DNA of 64,000 nucleotides from Lolium rigidum (Eukaryota > Streptophyta > Magnoliopsida > Poales > Poaceae): positions 228,915,322 to 228,979,321 of the forward strand of contig NC_061510.1 of the NCBI RefSeq assembly GCF_022539505.1, read 5' to 3'. The notes beneath the pieces are model-generated. The model was given only the letters and a program-made list of their open reading frames with translations, made no database searches and was not told the DNA's origin. The translations under genes were made by a program, and so were the position numbers. Positions 1-11,342 of this stretch are shown one piece after another. The first letter of the stretch is position 1, and every line of letters begins with the position of its first letter.

Positions 1-3000
1 GTGATTTATTACTTATTCCAAAAATGATTTGTAATAATAGAGTTACCTCTATATTTTTAGAATAAAGAAGAATAGAGTATTTCCTTTGGAAAATACCTTT
101 TTCCAATAGAAATGACTTGGAATAATAGAATTTCATTTTGAAATGTTTGAAAATAAGTATTTGAACTTATTTGAGATTTTTCCTTGATTTTTAGATACAA
201 GGAAATAATGGTTTGAAATTCCAAGTTTTTATTTTAAATTCATCAAATTCATAAATTTGAATTTGTATCTTAAATTCCATTTCATATTTTATTATTGTTA
301 AGAATAATTTTTCATTCACAAATCCAATTTTTAATGGATTTTTAGGGTTGTATTTTATTTACTAAAAATTGGTGAAATTCTGGCTATTTCCTAATTGTGA
401 AATGACCAGAATACCCCCTGGCCCCTATTGGGCCAGCCCACTAACTAAAGGCCATGGGACAGCCCACTAAGGCGTGCCCCATATTGGGTCGGTGGCGCCG
501 AAGCGGTCCACCTCGCTCGCTCACTCACTCGTCTCTCTCACGCGCTCGACCTAACCCTAACCTCTGGCGACACCCGTGGCGATGGCGTCGCCACCATGGC
601 CGCCGCCGTGCTCCGGCCATCTCCGTGCTCCCCTGCCTTAGCCACCTACCTGATCTGGACCGCCGCGAGACGATCTATCGATCTGTCCGCGTGGTTTCTC
701 CGATTGCTTCCTCTCCTGGCGAATCGCCTCCTCTCTGGATCTCGTGGAGAATCGCCTCGGGCGATTGGGTGATCTCCGACGAGCTCTCGCCCTCGCCGTC
801 GACGTGTGCGCCTTCGAGACCGACCTGGCGCGGGTGCTGCTCGCAGTACCTGTGTCGTCGTCTCCGTGCCGTGCTGTTGTGGTGGTGTTCGTCGGCGTAA
901 CGCCGGCGCCTTCCCTGGCTTTGCAGCTGCTATGGCCGCGCGAGCACTGCCTCGCCATGCCATAGCCTCTGCCACCAGGCGCGTGTAAGTTGCTCTGCTC
1001 CATCTCCTTCTCCTCTCCATGCCTGTGCGCCTCCCAAGCTTCTGTGCTCCTTCTCCTCTTGCTCTACTGCTATCTGATGATCCTGTGATCATGCAGAGCC
1101 TTGGTACTGCTACTTAAGCTACATGTGCTTCCATTCTCTGCAAGCTCTGGCCAATTCACCAATTTCTGGTACTGGCCAGTGTGTGTTGCTTGCTGTGCAT
1201 GCCATGTGTTGCTTGCTTACTACTTGTTATGCCATGTTGTTCATGCTTATAAGCTGGCTATGCTTACTGGCAATTTATACTTGCTTGTCTAGGTGTACTG
1301 CTATGCATCTGTGACACTTGTGGATACCAGTGATGCCTGTGAGGTGCTTCTGTGCCTCCTGTGTAATCCAATGATCCATTGGATCAACCATTTCTTGTTG
1401 GCTAGCCTATCTGTGTGGCTTGACTTGATTCAACTGATCCATTTGATCAATTAAATGTCAGTGGCTTGGTTGTTGATTAATTCTTGTGGCTAAGTGAATC
1501 ATTTTCTTACTGATGCTGATGCTCAAGCATGCTATTGCTACTGTATGTATGTGTTGTTGCTCTTCCTAGCTCACTGGACTTGATCCAGTGGCTATGATGC
1601 AGTGACATGTGCTGTGTTGCCTCATAGTGTGCTACTGTCAAGATATAGCATGAATTTGTTATGTATTCATGCTGGAATAAATTAATTACTGATGAACTGC
1701 TTATGCAGTGATGATTAAATTACTTGCTTGTGTATGAATTTGTTGTTCATGATTATTTGACAAGCAAATAGAGTCTGAATCCATCTCTGGATAGTGATGC
1801 TTTGCATATGGCTTTGCTTTGGATGGTTCTGAGTGTACTGTGACCTCAGTAGCCTTGCTACTGACTGGTTGCTCACATGGTTGGTTGGATCTTGTTGGCT
1901 ACTCATCTTTGCTTGCATATTTGGGGATCATAACAAATATGAATGCCAATATGCTTGCCTGTGAAGAAATCTAGGGTTTCCTGATGGTTGCATGCTTAGG
2001 ATTTTCTGTGTAGTCTTGATTAGCTGCTAATCCTTGTAATACATCTACTGGTGCTATCTGTGCATGAGATCTTGCTAGTGTGTGCATCTGTGCATGTTTG
2101 CTAGCTTCTGTGCACAAGATCTGTATCTGGATGATTTCTGTTTTAGTGGCTTCTAGACTGGCAGTAATCCTTGGTGAAAACCAAGTGATGATTTACCCTT
2201 TTGAGCATCTGCTCAATCCCATGACTATGCCATGCATGATTTATGGATTAGATCCATTGGATCTTCTCCAGGAACTAGGTATACCTTGTTCCAGCTCCTA
2301 GAGTGAGATTTTGTGTTGATGCAGACTTGTGGTTTGTGTCACAGTCCTTCACCTCCAGGTCTTGGATGATCTTCTCAGGTCACCATGATTTCTGGTGGAT
2401 GAGTGGTTGTGTGTGTTGGTTCTGTTCTTGAGCAAGAACTGGATGAACTATCGTTGCTCCGGCTTCACCCTTACCTGGTGAATCCTTATTTGGTCGACTG
2501 TTACAGTTTCTAGGGTTTGTGCTCCTTTTATATGAGCCCTACTTATGTTCTTGCCATGACACACAAGCCTGGCTTGCTTTGGTGACTAGGCTTATGCATT
2601 GCATTGATGTGGCTTGCCCAGCACACATGAGCTGTGTGCTCTCATATGCTGAAACTTGAGCCCTCTGATGGTGCTCAGGTTTGGTCTGCTTGCTCTTATC
2701 TTGTGCTGTCCAGGGCTTTGGACAAGCACAAGTGTGCAGGACAGCTGGTTCTGTCCAAACTGAATTTCTGTTTAACCCTTAACTCTGTCCAAACTGAATT
2801 TCTGTTTAACACTTAACTTTCTGGCTATTACTTGTTGTCTTATGTTGCAGGTTTTGAAGATGAATATGACCATGAAGATATTCTTCAAGTCATTTAGTCT
2901 AAGTTTTAGTTTAGGACAATATTGTAATCTTCCTTTTTCATTTCTGTTTATTATTCATCAATTCTCTTGTATCCAAAATATTGTAAAGACCATGTAATTG

Positions 3001-3412
3001 TGTTATGGTATCAATAAAGCTCAAGTTTTTCTTATGAGCTTTTGATTTATGTAATGATTATATTCTTGATTAAATGTTGTATTTAATATTCAATTTGAAA
3101 TTCAAAGTTATTTGAATTCATAGGTTGTATTTGAATTGCGAATTCAATTTTCATAGTGCTTATTGCTTATTATTCAATGTATTATAAATTGGTCAAATGA
3201 AATCAATGCCCCAAATGAACAAGATACAAAAGAGATCATGTCGAAATTTCCCTAACTCACAATGCCTAACCCTAAGTGCAAAATGAGAGAGAACCTCTAT
3301 CCCTCTTAGGTTTAGTTGCAAATAGGCGCGAAAATTTCCCCCGTTTTGTGATGAAATGCACATCCCATTTCTAAATCTACCCTTCGTTGTTCCTATGTTC
3401 TGGGTTATTACA
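1..3412 (+). mobile_element. Long LTR (element J), 3' part, cut by window start
   Basis: Non-coding retrotransposon LTR more than 3.4 kb long. Its right end reads GGGTTATTACA and then enters element A at 3413, whose sequence matches other copies of that family (for example near 48048), so the boundary is well placed. Orientation is plus: AATAAA lies at 3013-3018 near the 3' end. Inside are an AT-rich stretch (1-400), a GC-rich block (450-1000) ending in a consensus splice donor GTAAGT at 985-990, a T/G-rich intron-like stretch, and an acceptor at 2849-2850. The predicted open frames in the GC-rich block overlap on both strands and match nothing I know. It could be a solo LTR or the 3' LTR of an element lying to the left. 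Family not identified. Confidence 0.7.
3013..3018 (+). promoter_or_regulatory. Probable polyadenylation signal in LTR J
   Basis: AATAAA near the 3' end of the LTR, after an exon-like stretch and T-rich sequence. It supports plus orientation of J. Confidence 0.4.
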
Positions 3413-6400
3413 GAATATATGAATTTTCGATTATGCACTAACCCTCTAATGAGTTTGTTTTGAGTTTGGTGTGGAGGAAGTTTTCAAGGGTCAAGAGAGG
3501 AGGATGATACAATATGATCAAGAAGAGTGAAAAGTCTAAGCTTGGGGATGCCCCCGTGGTTCATCCCTGCATATTTTAAGAAGACTCAAGAATCTAAGCT
3601 TGGGGATGCCCAAGGCATCCCTTCTTCATCGACAACTTATCGGGTCACCTCTAGTGAAACTATATTTTTATTCCGTCACATCTTATGTGCTTTACTTGGA
3701 GCGTCTCGTTTGTTTTTATTTTTGTTTTTGTTTGAATAAAACGGATCCTAGCATTCTTTGTTTGGGAGAGAGACACGCTCCGTTGTTTCGTATGAACACA
3801 TATGTTCTTAGCTTTACTCTTAATGTTCATGGCGAAGGTTGAAACTGCTTCGTTCATTGTTATATGGTTGGAAACAGAAAATGCTTCATGTGGTAATTGG
3901 TATAATGTCTTGAATAATTTGATACTTGGCAATTGTTGTGCTCATATAGATCATGTTTAAGCTCTTGCATCATGTACTTTGCACCTATTAATGAAGAACT
4001 ACGTAGAGCTTGTTAAAATTTGGTTTGCATGATTGGTTTCTCTAGAGTCTAGATATTTTCTGGTTAAGGTTTTTGAACAACAAGGAGACGATGTAAAGTC
4101 TTATAATACTTACAATATGTTCATATGTGAGCTTTTCTGCACCTTTTATACTTGAGTTTGCTTCAAACAACCTTGCTAGCCTAGCCTTGTATTGAGAGGA
4201 ATTCTTCTCGTGCATCCAAATTCTTGAGCCAAAAACTATGCCATTTGTGTCCACCATACCTACCTACTACATGGTATTTCTCTGCCATTCCAAAGTACAT
4301 TACTTGAGTGCTACCTTTAAAATTCTATCCTTTGTCTTTGCAATATATAGCTCATGGAAAATAGCCTTAAAAACTATTGTGGTGAAGAATATGTACTTAT
4401 GTGTCTTATTTCTTAATAAGTTGCTTGTTGAGCGGTAACCATGTTTCTGGGGACGCCATCAAATTTTACACCTTTGTTGAATATCATGTGAGTTGCTATG
4501 CATGTTCGTCTTGTCTGAAGTAAGGGCGATTTTCATGATCAAATGGTTTGAGTATGCATATTGTTAGAGAAGAACATTGGGCCGCTAACTAAAGCCATGA
4601 TTCATGGTGGAAGTTTCAGGTTCGACAATTAATCCTCAATCTCTTATGAGAATATTATCTCGTTGTTGAATGCTTATGCATTAAAGAGGAGTCCATTATC
4701 TGTTGTCTATGTTGTCCCGGTATGGATGTCTAAGTTGAGAATAATCAAAAGCGAGAAATCCAATGCGAGCTTTCTCCTTAGACCTTTGTACAGGCGGCAT
4801 AGAGGTACCCCTTTGTGACACTTGGTTGAAACATATGCTATGCAATGATAATCCATGTTAATCCAAGCTAATTAGGACAAGGTGCGAGCACTATTGGTAA
4901 TCTATGCATGAGGCTTGCAACTTATAGGATATCTTATACATAACACATATGATTTATTACTACCGTTGACAAAATTGTTTCTATGTTTTCAAAATGAAAA
5001 GCTCTAGCACAAAAATAGTAATCCATGCTTCCTCTCGCGAAGGGCCTATCTTCTACTTTATTCTTGAGTCAGTTTACCTACTTCTTTCTATCTTAGAAGC
5101 AAACACTTGTATCAACTGTGTGCATTGATTCTTACATGTTTACCTATTGCACTTGTTATATTACTTTGTGTTGACAATTATCCATGAGATAAATATGTTG
5201 AAGTTGAAAGCAACCGCTAAAACTTATATCTTCCTTTGTGTTGTTTCAAAGCTTTCTACTAAGAATCTATTGCTTTATGAGTAACTCTTATGCAAGTCTT
5301 ATTGATGCTTGTCTTGAAAGTATTATTCATGAAAAGTCTTTGCTATATGATTCATTTGTTTACTCATTATCTTCACCATTGCTTCGAATCGCTGCATTCA
5401 TCTCATATGCTTTACAATAGTATTGATCAAGATTATGATAGCATGTCACTTCAGAAATTATCCTTGTTATCGTTTACCTACTCGAGGGCGAGTAGGAACT
5501 AAGCTTAGGGATGCTTGATACGTCTCAAACGTATCTATAATTTCTTATGTTCCATGCTACTTTTATGATGATACTCACATGTTTTATACACATTCTATGT
5601 CATTATTATGCATTTTCCGGCACTAACCTATTGACGAGATGCCGAAGAGCCAGTTGCTGTTTTCTGCTATTTTTTGGTTTCAGAAATCCTACAAAGGAAA
5701 TATTCTCGGAATTGGAAGAAATCAACGCCCAGGGTCTTATTTTTCCATGAAGCTTCCAGAAGACCGAAAGGGAAACGAAGTGGGGCGACGAGGCGCCGCC
5801 ACGCCAGGGCCGCGCGGCCAAGGGTGGGGCCGCGCCGCCCTGTTGTGTGGGGCCCTCGTGCCGCCCCTAAACCTACCCTTCCGCCTACTTAAAGCCTTCG
5901 TCGCGAAAACCCCAGTACCGAGAGCCACGATACGTAAAACCTTCCAGAGACGCCGCCGCCACCAATCCCATCTCGGGGGATTCAGGAGATCGCCTCCGGC
6001 ACCCTGCCGGAGAGGGGAATCATCTCCCGGAGGTCTCTTCATCGCCATGATCGCCTCCGGATCGATGTGTGAGTAGTTCACCCCTGGACTATGGGTCCAT
6101 ATATAGCAGTAGCTAGATGGTTGTCTTCTCCTCATTGTGCTATCATGTTAGATCTTGTGAGCTGCCTATCATGATCAGGATCATCTATTTGTAATGCTAC
6201 ATGTTGTGTTTGTTGGGATCCGATGAATATTGAATACTATGTCAAGTTGATTATCAGTCTATCATATATGTTGTTTATGTTCTTGCATGCTCTCCGTTGC
6301 TAGTAGAGGCTCCGGCCAAGTTGATACTTGTGACTCCAAGAGGGAGTATTTATGCTCGATAGTGGGTTCATGCCTCCACTGAATGCGGGACGATGTGACG

Positions 6401-7121
6401 AAAGTTCTAAGGTTGTGGATGTGCTTGTTGCCACTAGGGATAAAACATCAATGCTTTGTCTAAGGATATTTGTGTTGATTACATTACGCACCATACTTAA
6501 TGCAATTGTCTGTTGTTTGCAACTTAATACTGGAAGGGGTTCGGATGATAACCTGAAGGTGGACTTTTTAGGCATAGATGCATGCTGGATAGCGGTCTAT
6601 GTACTTTGTGTCGTAATGCCCTGATTAAATCTCATAGTACTCATCATGATATATGTATGTGCATTGTTATGCCTTCTTTATTTGTCAATTGCCCAACTGT
6701 AATTTGTTCACCCAACATGCTATTTCTTATCGGAGAGACACCACTACTGAACTGTGGACCCCGGTCCATTCTTTACATGTGAAATACAATCTACTGCAAT
6801 ACTTGTTCTTTACTGTTCTTCGCAAACAAACATCATCTTCCACTCTATACATCTAATCCTTTGTTTACAGCAAGCCGGTGAGATTGACAACCTCACTGTT
6901 ACGTTGGGGCAAAGTACTTTGATTGTGTTGTGCAGGTTCCACGTTGGCGCCGGAATCCCCGGTGTTGCGCCGCACTACACTCCGCCACCAACAACCTTCA
7001 CGTGTTCCTTGACTCCTACTGGTTCGATAACCTTGGTTTCTTACTGAGGGAAAACTTGTCGATGTACACATCACACCTTCCTCTTGGGGTTCCCAACGGA
7101 CGTGTGTCTTACACGCCATCA
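3413..7121 (+). mobile_element. Element A: 3' internal region plus 3' LTR (Athila-type gypsy)
   Basis: Positions 3413-5515 are the non-coding 3' internal region shared with elements B, D, G and (reversed) E. Positions 5516-7121 are the 3' LTR, opening TGATACGTCTC and ending ACGCCATCA. The polypurine tract before the LTR is slightly decayed (TAAGCTTAGGGATGCT, 5500-5515). The 5' half lies left of J, outside the window. A entered the internal region of O. GTGGG at 7122-7126 would be its right target duplication, with the left copy not visible. Resembles the Triticeae Fatima/Sabrina group. Confidence 0.8.
5516..7121 (+). repeat. 3' LTR of element A
   Basis: 1606-bp LTR with TG...CA ends, matching the two LTRs of element B along its length. 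The GC-rich middle (about 5760-6070) precedes the transcript-start region. Open frames in it on both strands recur in every copy of this LTR and are not genes. Confidence 0.85.
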
Positions 7122-8676
7122 GTGGGTCATCTAGGGAAAGGAGGAAATCATTTTTGAAGATGGAGTAGGTGAGAATACTAGAAGTTCAAAATCCAAACAT
7201 CTTTTTAATTGAAAATAGGATTAGACAAAATTTTCATCCTAGGGTCTTCCTATTTCTAATCCAAACCTAGGGTCTCGATTCTACAGACAACACTATGCTC
7301 TGATACCATTCTGTAGCATCCTACCTTTTAATAAAGGCAAGATACCTGTGTATAGTGCTATTCCCGGGATCACTGATAGCACACACATTACAAAATATAG
7401 TAATCATTGCAATAGTATCAAATTACTACATCGTTGATCCGGAGGGTACAATAAAACCTTACAAATTGCATAGTCACATGGACTAGCTCAACAAAATTGT
7501 TCAGAATAAACACAGCGGAAATGTAAATCATCAATGAGCCTTCATCATCTTCATGTGCCACAGGCAGACATGTTGGAATGTAGACTCGAGATCCTACCTA
7601 GTAATCCTCCTCAGACGAACCTGCACGTTTGAATATGCAGCCCCACGAATGGAGGTCAGTACAATGATGTACTGGCAAATGACACTTATATGTGGCTGTT
7701 TTGGGCATGTCTATCTACATGATATTTGGCAAGTGGAGTTTAGGCAAATTTGCATAAAGCCAATTTTATCCTACATTTTATTTGAAAGCAAAAACATTTA
7801 CAAAACTCTAATTGATGTCATAAACAGTATCATGGTTACATCTCCCATGTACTATCCGACAATTGCTACTCAAATTTTAACTTATTCTGAAAAGGTGATG
7901 AGATTCTTCCGTACATTCCCTGCCTAGAAAGCTCAAATTGTCCGTAACCGGGGACACGGCTAAGATCTTAGGTTTACTCTCGAGAGGTTGTGCACTTTCA
8001 CCTTACGACCCACCCTTCCCAAGAGAAGAATGAGACAAGATCTTTCAGAAGAAGGTTTCAACCATATTAGCTAGACTCGTTCCCTTGGCCGTCGCCTCCA
8101 CCCACTGTCTAACTGACAAGTTGGACCTCACAACTTACTTAATCCCGGCAGAGCCCATAATACCATAAGGCTGCACTAGAAGCTATCTAAAACATGGACG
8201 ACATAGTAATCTCTTTAATCCTGGGTGGCCATCCACAATTGAAACTCACAGGCTTAAAATCATTAAAGATAATAAACCCCCGCACGATACCCTGGTGAAA
8301 ACCAGGGGTGCAGTCTAGGGCAACCACTATTCAAATGCGCACTCTCGGTACCCACCTCGCATCGGTTACTCCAGGGTCGAAGCCCTGAGCAGCCGCCCAC
8401 CACACAACCAATCCACCCAGGTGATTCATTAAAGTTGTTAATTTTAATTCTCAATACTCACAATCCAAATAAATTCGAAAATCAGCAGTGGCACTTTGTT
8501 ATTGCTAGGCACACTAAGAATCCTAGCAAGGGTTCAGGGTGACTACACACTACTAGGATTTATAAGCATAGCATAACTTTCGAAAACAAAATCCTACCAT
8601 GCATACTAGTTTGAGAAAAACACTAATGCATAACAAAGTAGGTAGGAAATTGAATGTCACTTGCCTTTTTGGTAGT
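7122..8676 (-). mobile_element. Element O, part 1: internal start, PBS and 3' part of its 5' LTR
   Basis: Reverse-strand retrotransposon. Positions 7122-7311 hold about 190 bp of internal sequence up to the insertion of A. The LTR begins at 7312 in plus coordinates (element sense ends ...GATGCTACA) and continues to 8676, where B is inserted, resuming at 15467. The rest of O lies left of the window. The tRNA-Met-type primer site differs from the tRNA-Asp-type site of the other elements, so this is another lineage. No coding sequence is retained here. Confidence 0.7.
7293..7308 (-). promoter_or_regulatory. Primer-binding site of element O (initiator tRNA-Met type)
   Basis: On the minus strand this reads TGGTATCAGAGCATAG, three bases after the LTR end. 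TGGTATCAGAGC is the classic plant PBS complementary to initiator tRNA-Met. It fixes O as minus strand. Confidence 0.8.
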
Positions 8677-10175
8677 TGATACATCCCAAACGTATCTATA
8701 ATTTCTTATGTTCCATGCTACTTTTATGATGATACTCACATGTTTTATACACACTTTAGGTCATTATTATGCATTTTCCGGCACTAACAAAGGAAATATT
8801 CTCGGAATTGGACGAAATCAACGCCCAGGGTCTTATTTTTCCACGAAGCTTCCAGAAGACCGAAGGGATTACGAAGTGGGGCGACGGGGCGCCGCCCTAT
8901 GGTGTGGGGCCCCCGCGCCGCCTCCAACCCTACCCTTCCGCCTACTTAAAGCCTTCGTTGTGAAAACCCCAGTACCGAGAGCCAGGATACGGAAAACCTT
9001 CCAGAGACGCCGCCGCCACCAATCCCATCTCGGGGGATTTAGGAGATCGCCTCCGGCACCCTGCCGGAGAGGGGAATCATCTCCCGGAGGACTCTTCATC
9101 ACCATGATCGCCTCCGGATTGATGTGTGAGTAGTTCACCCCTGGACTATGGGTCCATAGCAGTAGCTAAATGGTTGTCTTCTCCTCATTGTGCTATCATG
9201 TTATATCTTTTGAGCTGCCTATCATGATCAAGATCATCTATTTGTAATGCTACATGTTGTGTTTGTTGGGATCCGATGAATATGGAATACTATGTCAAGT
9301 TGATTATCAATCTATCATATATGTGTTGTTTATGTTCTTGCATGCTCTCCATTGCTAGTAGAGGCTCTGGCCAAGTTTATACTTGTAACTCCAAGAGGGA
9401 GTATTTATGCTCGATAGTGGGTTCATGCCTCCATTGAATGCAGGACGGTGATGACAAGTTCTAAGGTTGTGGATGTGCTCGTTGCCACTAGGGATAAAAC
9501 ATCAATGCTTTGTCTAAGGATATTTGTGTTGATTACATTACGCACCATACTTAATGCAATTGTCTGTTGTTTGCAACTTAATACCGGAAGGGGTTCGGAT
9601 GATAACCTGAAGGTGGACTTTTTAGGCATAGATGCATGCTGGATAGCGGTCTATGTACTTTGTCGTAATGCCCTGATTAAAACTCATAGTAGTCATCGTG
9701 ATATATGTATGTGCATTGTTATGCCTTCTCTATTTGTCAATGGCCCAACTGTAATTTGTTCACCCAACATGCTATTTATCTTAAGGGAGAGACACCACTA
9801 GTGAACTGTGGACCCCGGTCCATTCTTTACATCTGAAATACAATCTACTGCAAATTCTGTTCTTTACTGTTCTTTGCAAACAAACATCATCTTCCACACT
9901 ATACATTTAATCCTTTGTTTACAGCAAGCCGGTGAGATTGACAACCTCACTGTTACGTTGGGGCAAAGTACTTTGATTGTGTTGTGCAGGTTCTACGTTG
10001 GCGCCGGAATTCCTGGTGTTGCGCCGCACTACACTCCGCCACCAACAACCTTCACGTGTTCCTTGACTCCTACTGGTTCGATAACCTTGGTTTCTTACTT
10101 AGGGAAAACTTGCTGATGTGCGCATCACACCTTCCTCTTGGGGTTCCCAACGGACGTGTGTCTTACACGCCATCA
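8677..10175 (+). repeat. 5' LTR of element B
   Basis: 1499 bp, TGATACATCC...ACGCCATCA. Relative to the 3' LTR of the same element, a 64-bp block is missing just after GGCACTAAC near 8788. Confidence 0.9.
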
Positions 10176-10186
10176 AACTCTTTTTC

Positions 10187-10204
10187 TGGCGCCGTTGCCG
10201 GGGA
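10187..10204 (+). promoter_or_regulatory. Primer-binding site of element B (tRNA-Asp type)
   Basis: TGGCGCCGTTGCCGGGGA, 11 bases after the LTR. It is the complement of the 3' end of plant tRNA-Asp as I remember it, and is the typical Athila-clade site. Confidence 0.8.
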
Positions 10205-10418
10205 GATCAAGACACGCTGCAAGGGGAGTCTCCCACATCCAATTTCTTTACTTTTTTTTTGTCTTGCTTTACCTTATTTTATTTACTGCTTTGTTTGCTC
10301 TTTATATCAAAAATACAAAAAAATTAGTTGCTAGTTTTACTTTATTTACTGTCTTGTTTGCGTTCTCTATATTAAAAACAAAAAAATTAGTTACTTGCAT
10401 TTACTTTATTTTGTTATC

Positions 10419-11280
10419 ATGACTAGTCCTGTAGTTGATACTCTGTCACCTGAGGAATTGATCTTTACTTTTAAACAAGGGGGTTAGGAGAGTTTTAAAG
10501 AAGCTTCGTCTAGAATTTTTGATTCTTATAATAAAACTGAACCTAAAATGACTCTAAGTTTGCTTCTTAGTAACTTTTATTTTGGGCTCATTCTTCGCTA
10601 TAGATATGCCTTGGATGCTGTAGTGGGAGGAGATTTCCTTCACTGTGATGGGGATCAAGCTTATAATGCCATAAAAAAATTGGTTGCATCATCTAGCTCC
10701 GCTAATAATTTTGATTCATCTCTTGCTAGCATTCATAATAGATTAAACACTCTCGAAACGAATATATCTTGTTTAAAAGAAGGGTACAACCAGATTCGTG
10801 AGTATTATGATTATGTTCCAGTGAGCTTTGAACCTTCAATGTCGGTGCCTACTATTAAAGTTGCTATTTGTGGTGAAACTTTTCGTGCCCGTTGTGATAT
10901 TATGTCTGAGTTTTGCCTTATGCCTGAAAGAATTTATGAATCTTTGACACTTTGGGAACTTACTAAAGGAGGAGAAGGAATAACTCTTACTGATAACTCT
11001 GTTATATTTCCTAAGGGTATAGCTGAAGGTGTGTTCACAACCTTTCTTGGAAGAACGGTATCCACTGATTATCTCGTTGTTGAATGTGTAGGGACAGGAC
11101 AAATCACACTTGGAAGGTCCCTGCTGAAACTCGTAGGAGCAATCATAGATGTGGGGAAAGGCACTAAATTTTACCTCTACACCCGGATGCGGTCATGTAT
11201 TCCCTAAACCAAAGAGTAAGAAGGGTAAGCGCAAAGCCCCTGGTAAGAATTTTAATGCTTCATCTCTTGATAATACTTGA
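10419..11280 (+). pseudogene. Broken, internally deleted gag-protease of element B
   Basis: Begins at the ATG at 10419, after the LTR leader. An in-frame TAG at 10485-10487 (codon 23) stops it; the same frame then stays open to 11207. The N-terminal part is short and lacks the usual Gag core. A coiled, polar linker follows, then an aspartic-protease-like domain with GETFRARCD (about 10873-10899), where the active-site region reads CDIMSEFCLMP, and downstream ITLGRSLLKLVGAIIDVGKG. A frameshift near 11180 moves the remaining lysine-rich tail into another frame, ending SSLDNT at the stop 11278-11280. Element E has the same SSLDNT ending, which ties the two together. It would not give a full protein as it stands. 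No polymerase follows. Confidence 0.75.
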
Positions 11281-11292
11281 TTCACACTTTCT

Positions 11293-11342
11293 GCGCCTAG
11301 CTGAAAGGCGTTAAAGAAAAGCGCTTATGGGAGACAACCCAT
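11293..11342 (+). promoter_or_regulatory. Conserved twin hairpin after the ORF of element B
   Basis: First hairpin: GCGCC/GGCGT arms around TAGCTGAAA. Second: ATGGG-AGACAA-CCCAT at 11327-11342. The linker is A-rich and contains GCGCTT. The same layout occurs after the ORF in C, D, E and G. Confidence 0.5.

Noticed and set aside
646..1092. Open frames of up to 148 codons on both strands in the GC-rich part of LTR J
   Set aside because: They overlap on opposite strands, are Arg/Pro/Ser-rich as expected from GC-rich DNA and show no domain.
5639..6135. Open frames of 130-145 codons in the LTR of A, repeated in B, E, K, D and G
   Set aside because: They recur in each LTR on both strands, are low-complexity and change freely between copies; LTR leaders are not coding here.
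10187..10204. tRNA-Asp-like sequence
   Set aside because: Only the 18-base complement of a tRNA 3' end, next to an LTR: a primer-binding site, not a tRNA gene. The same holds for C, D, E and G.
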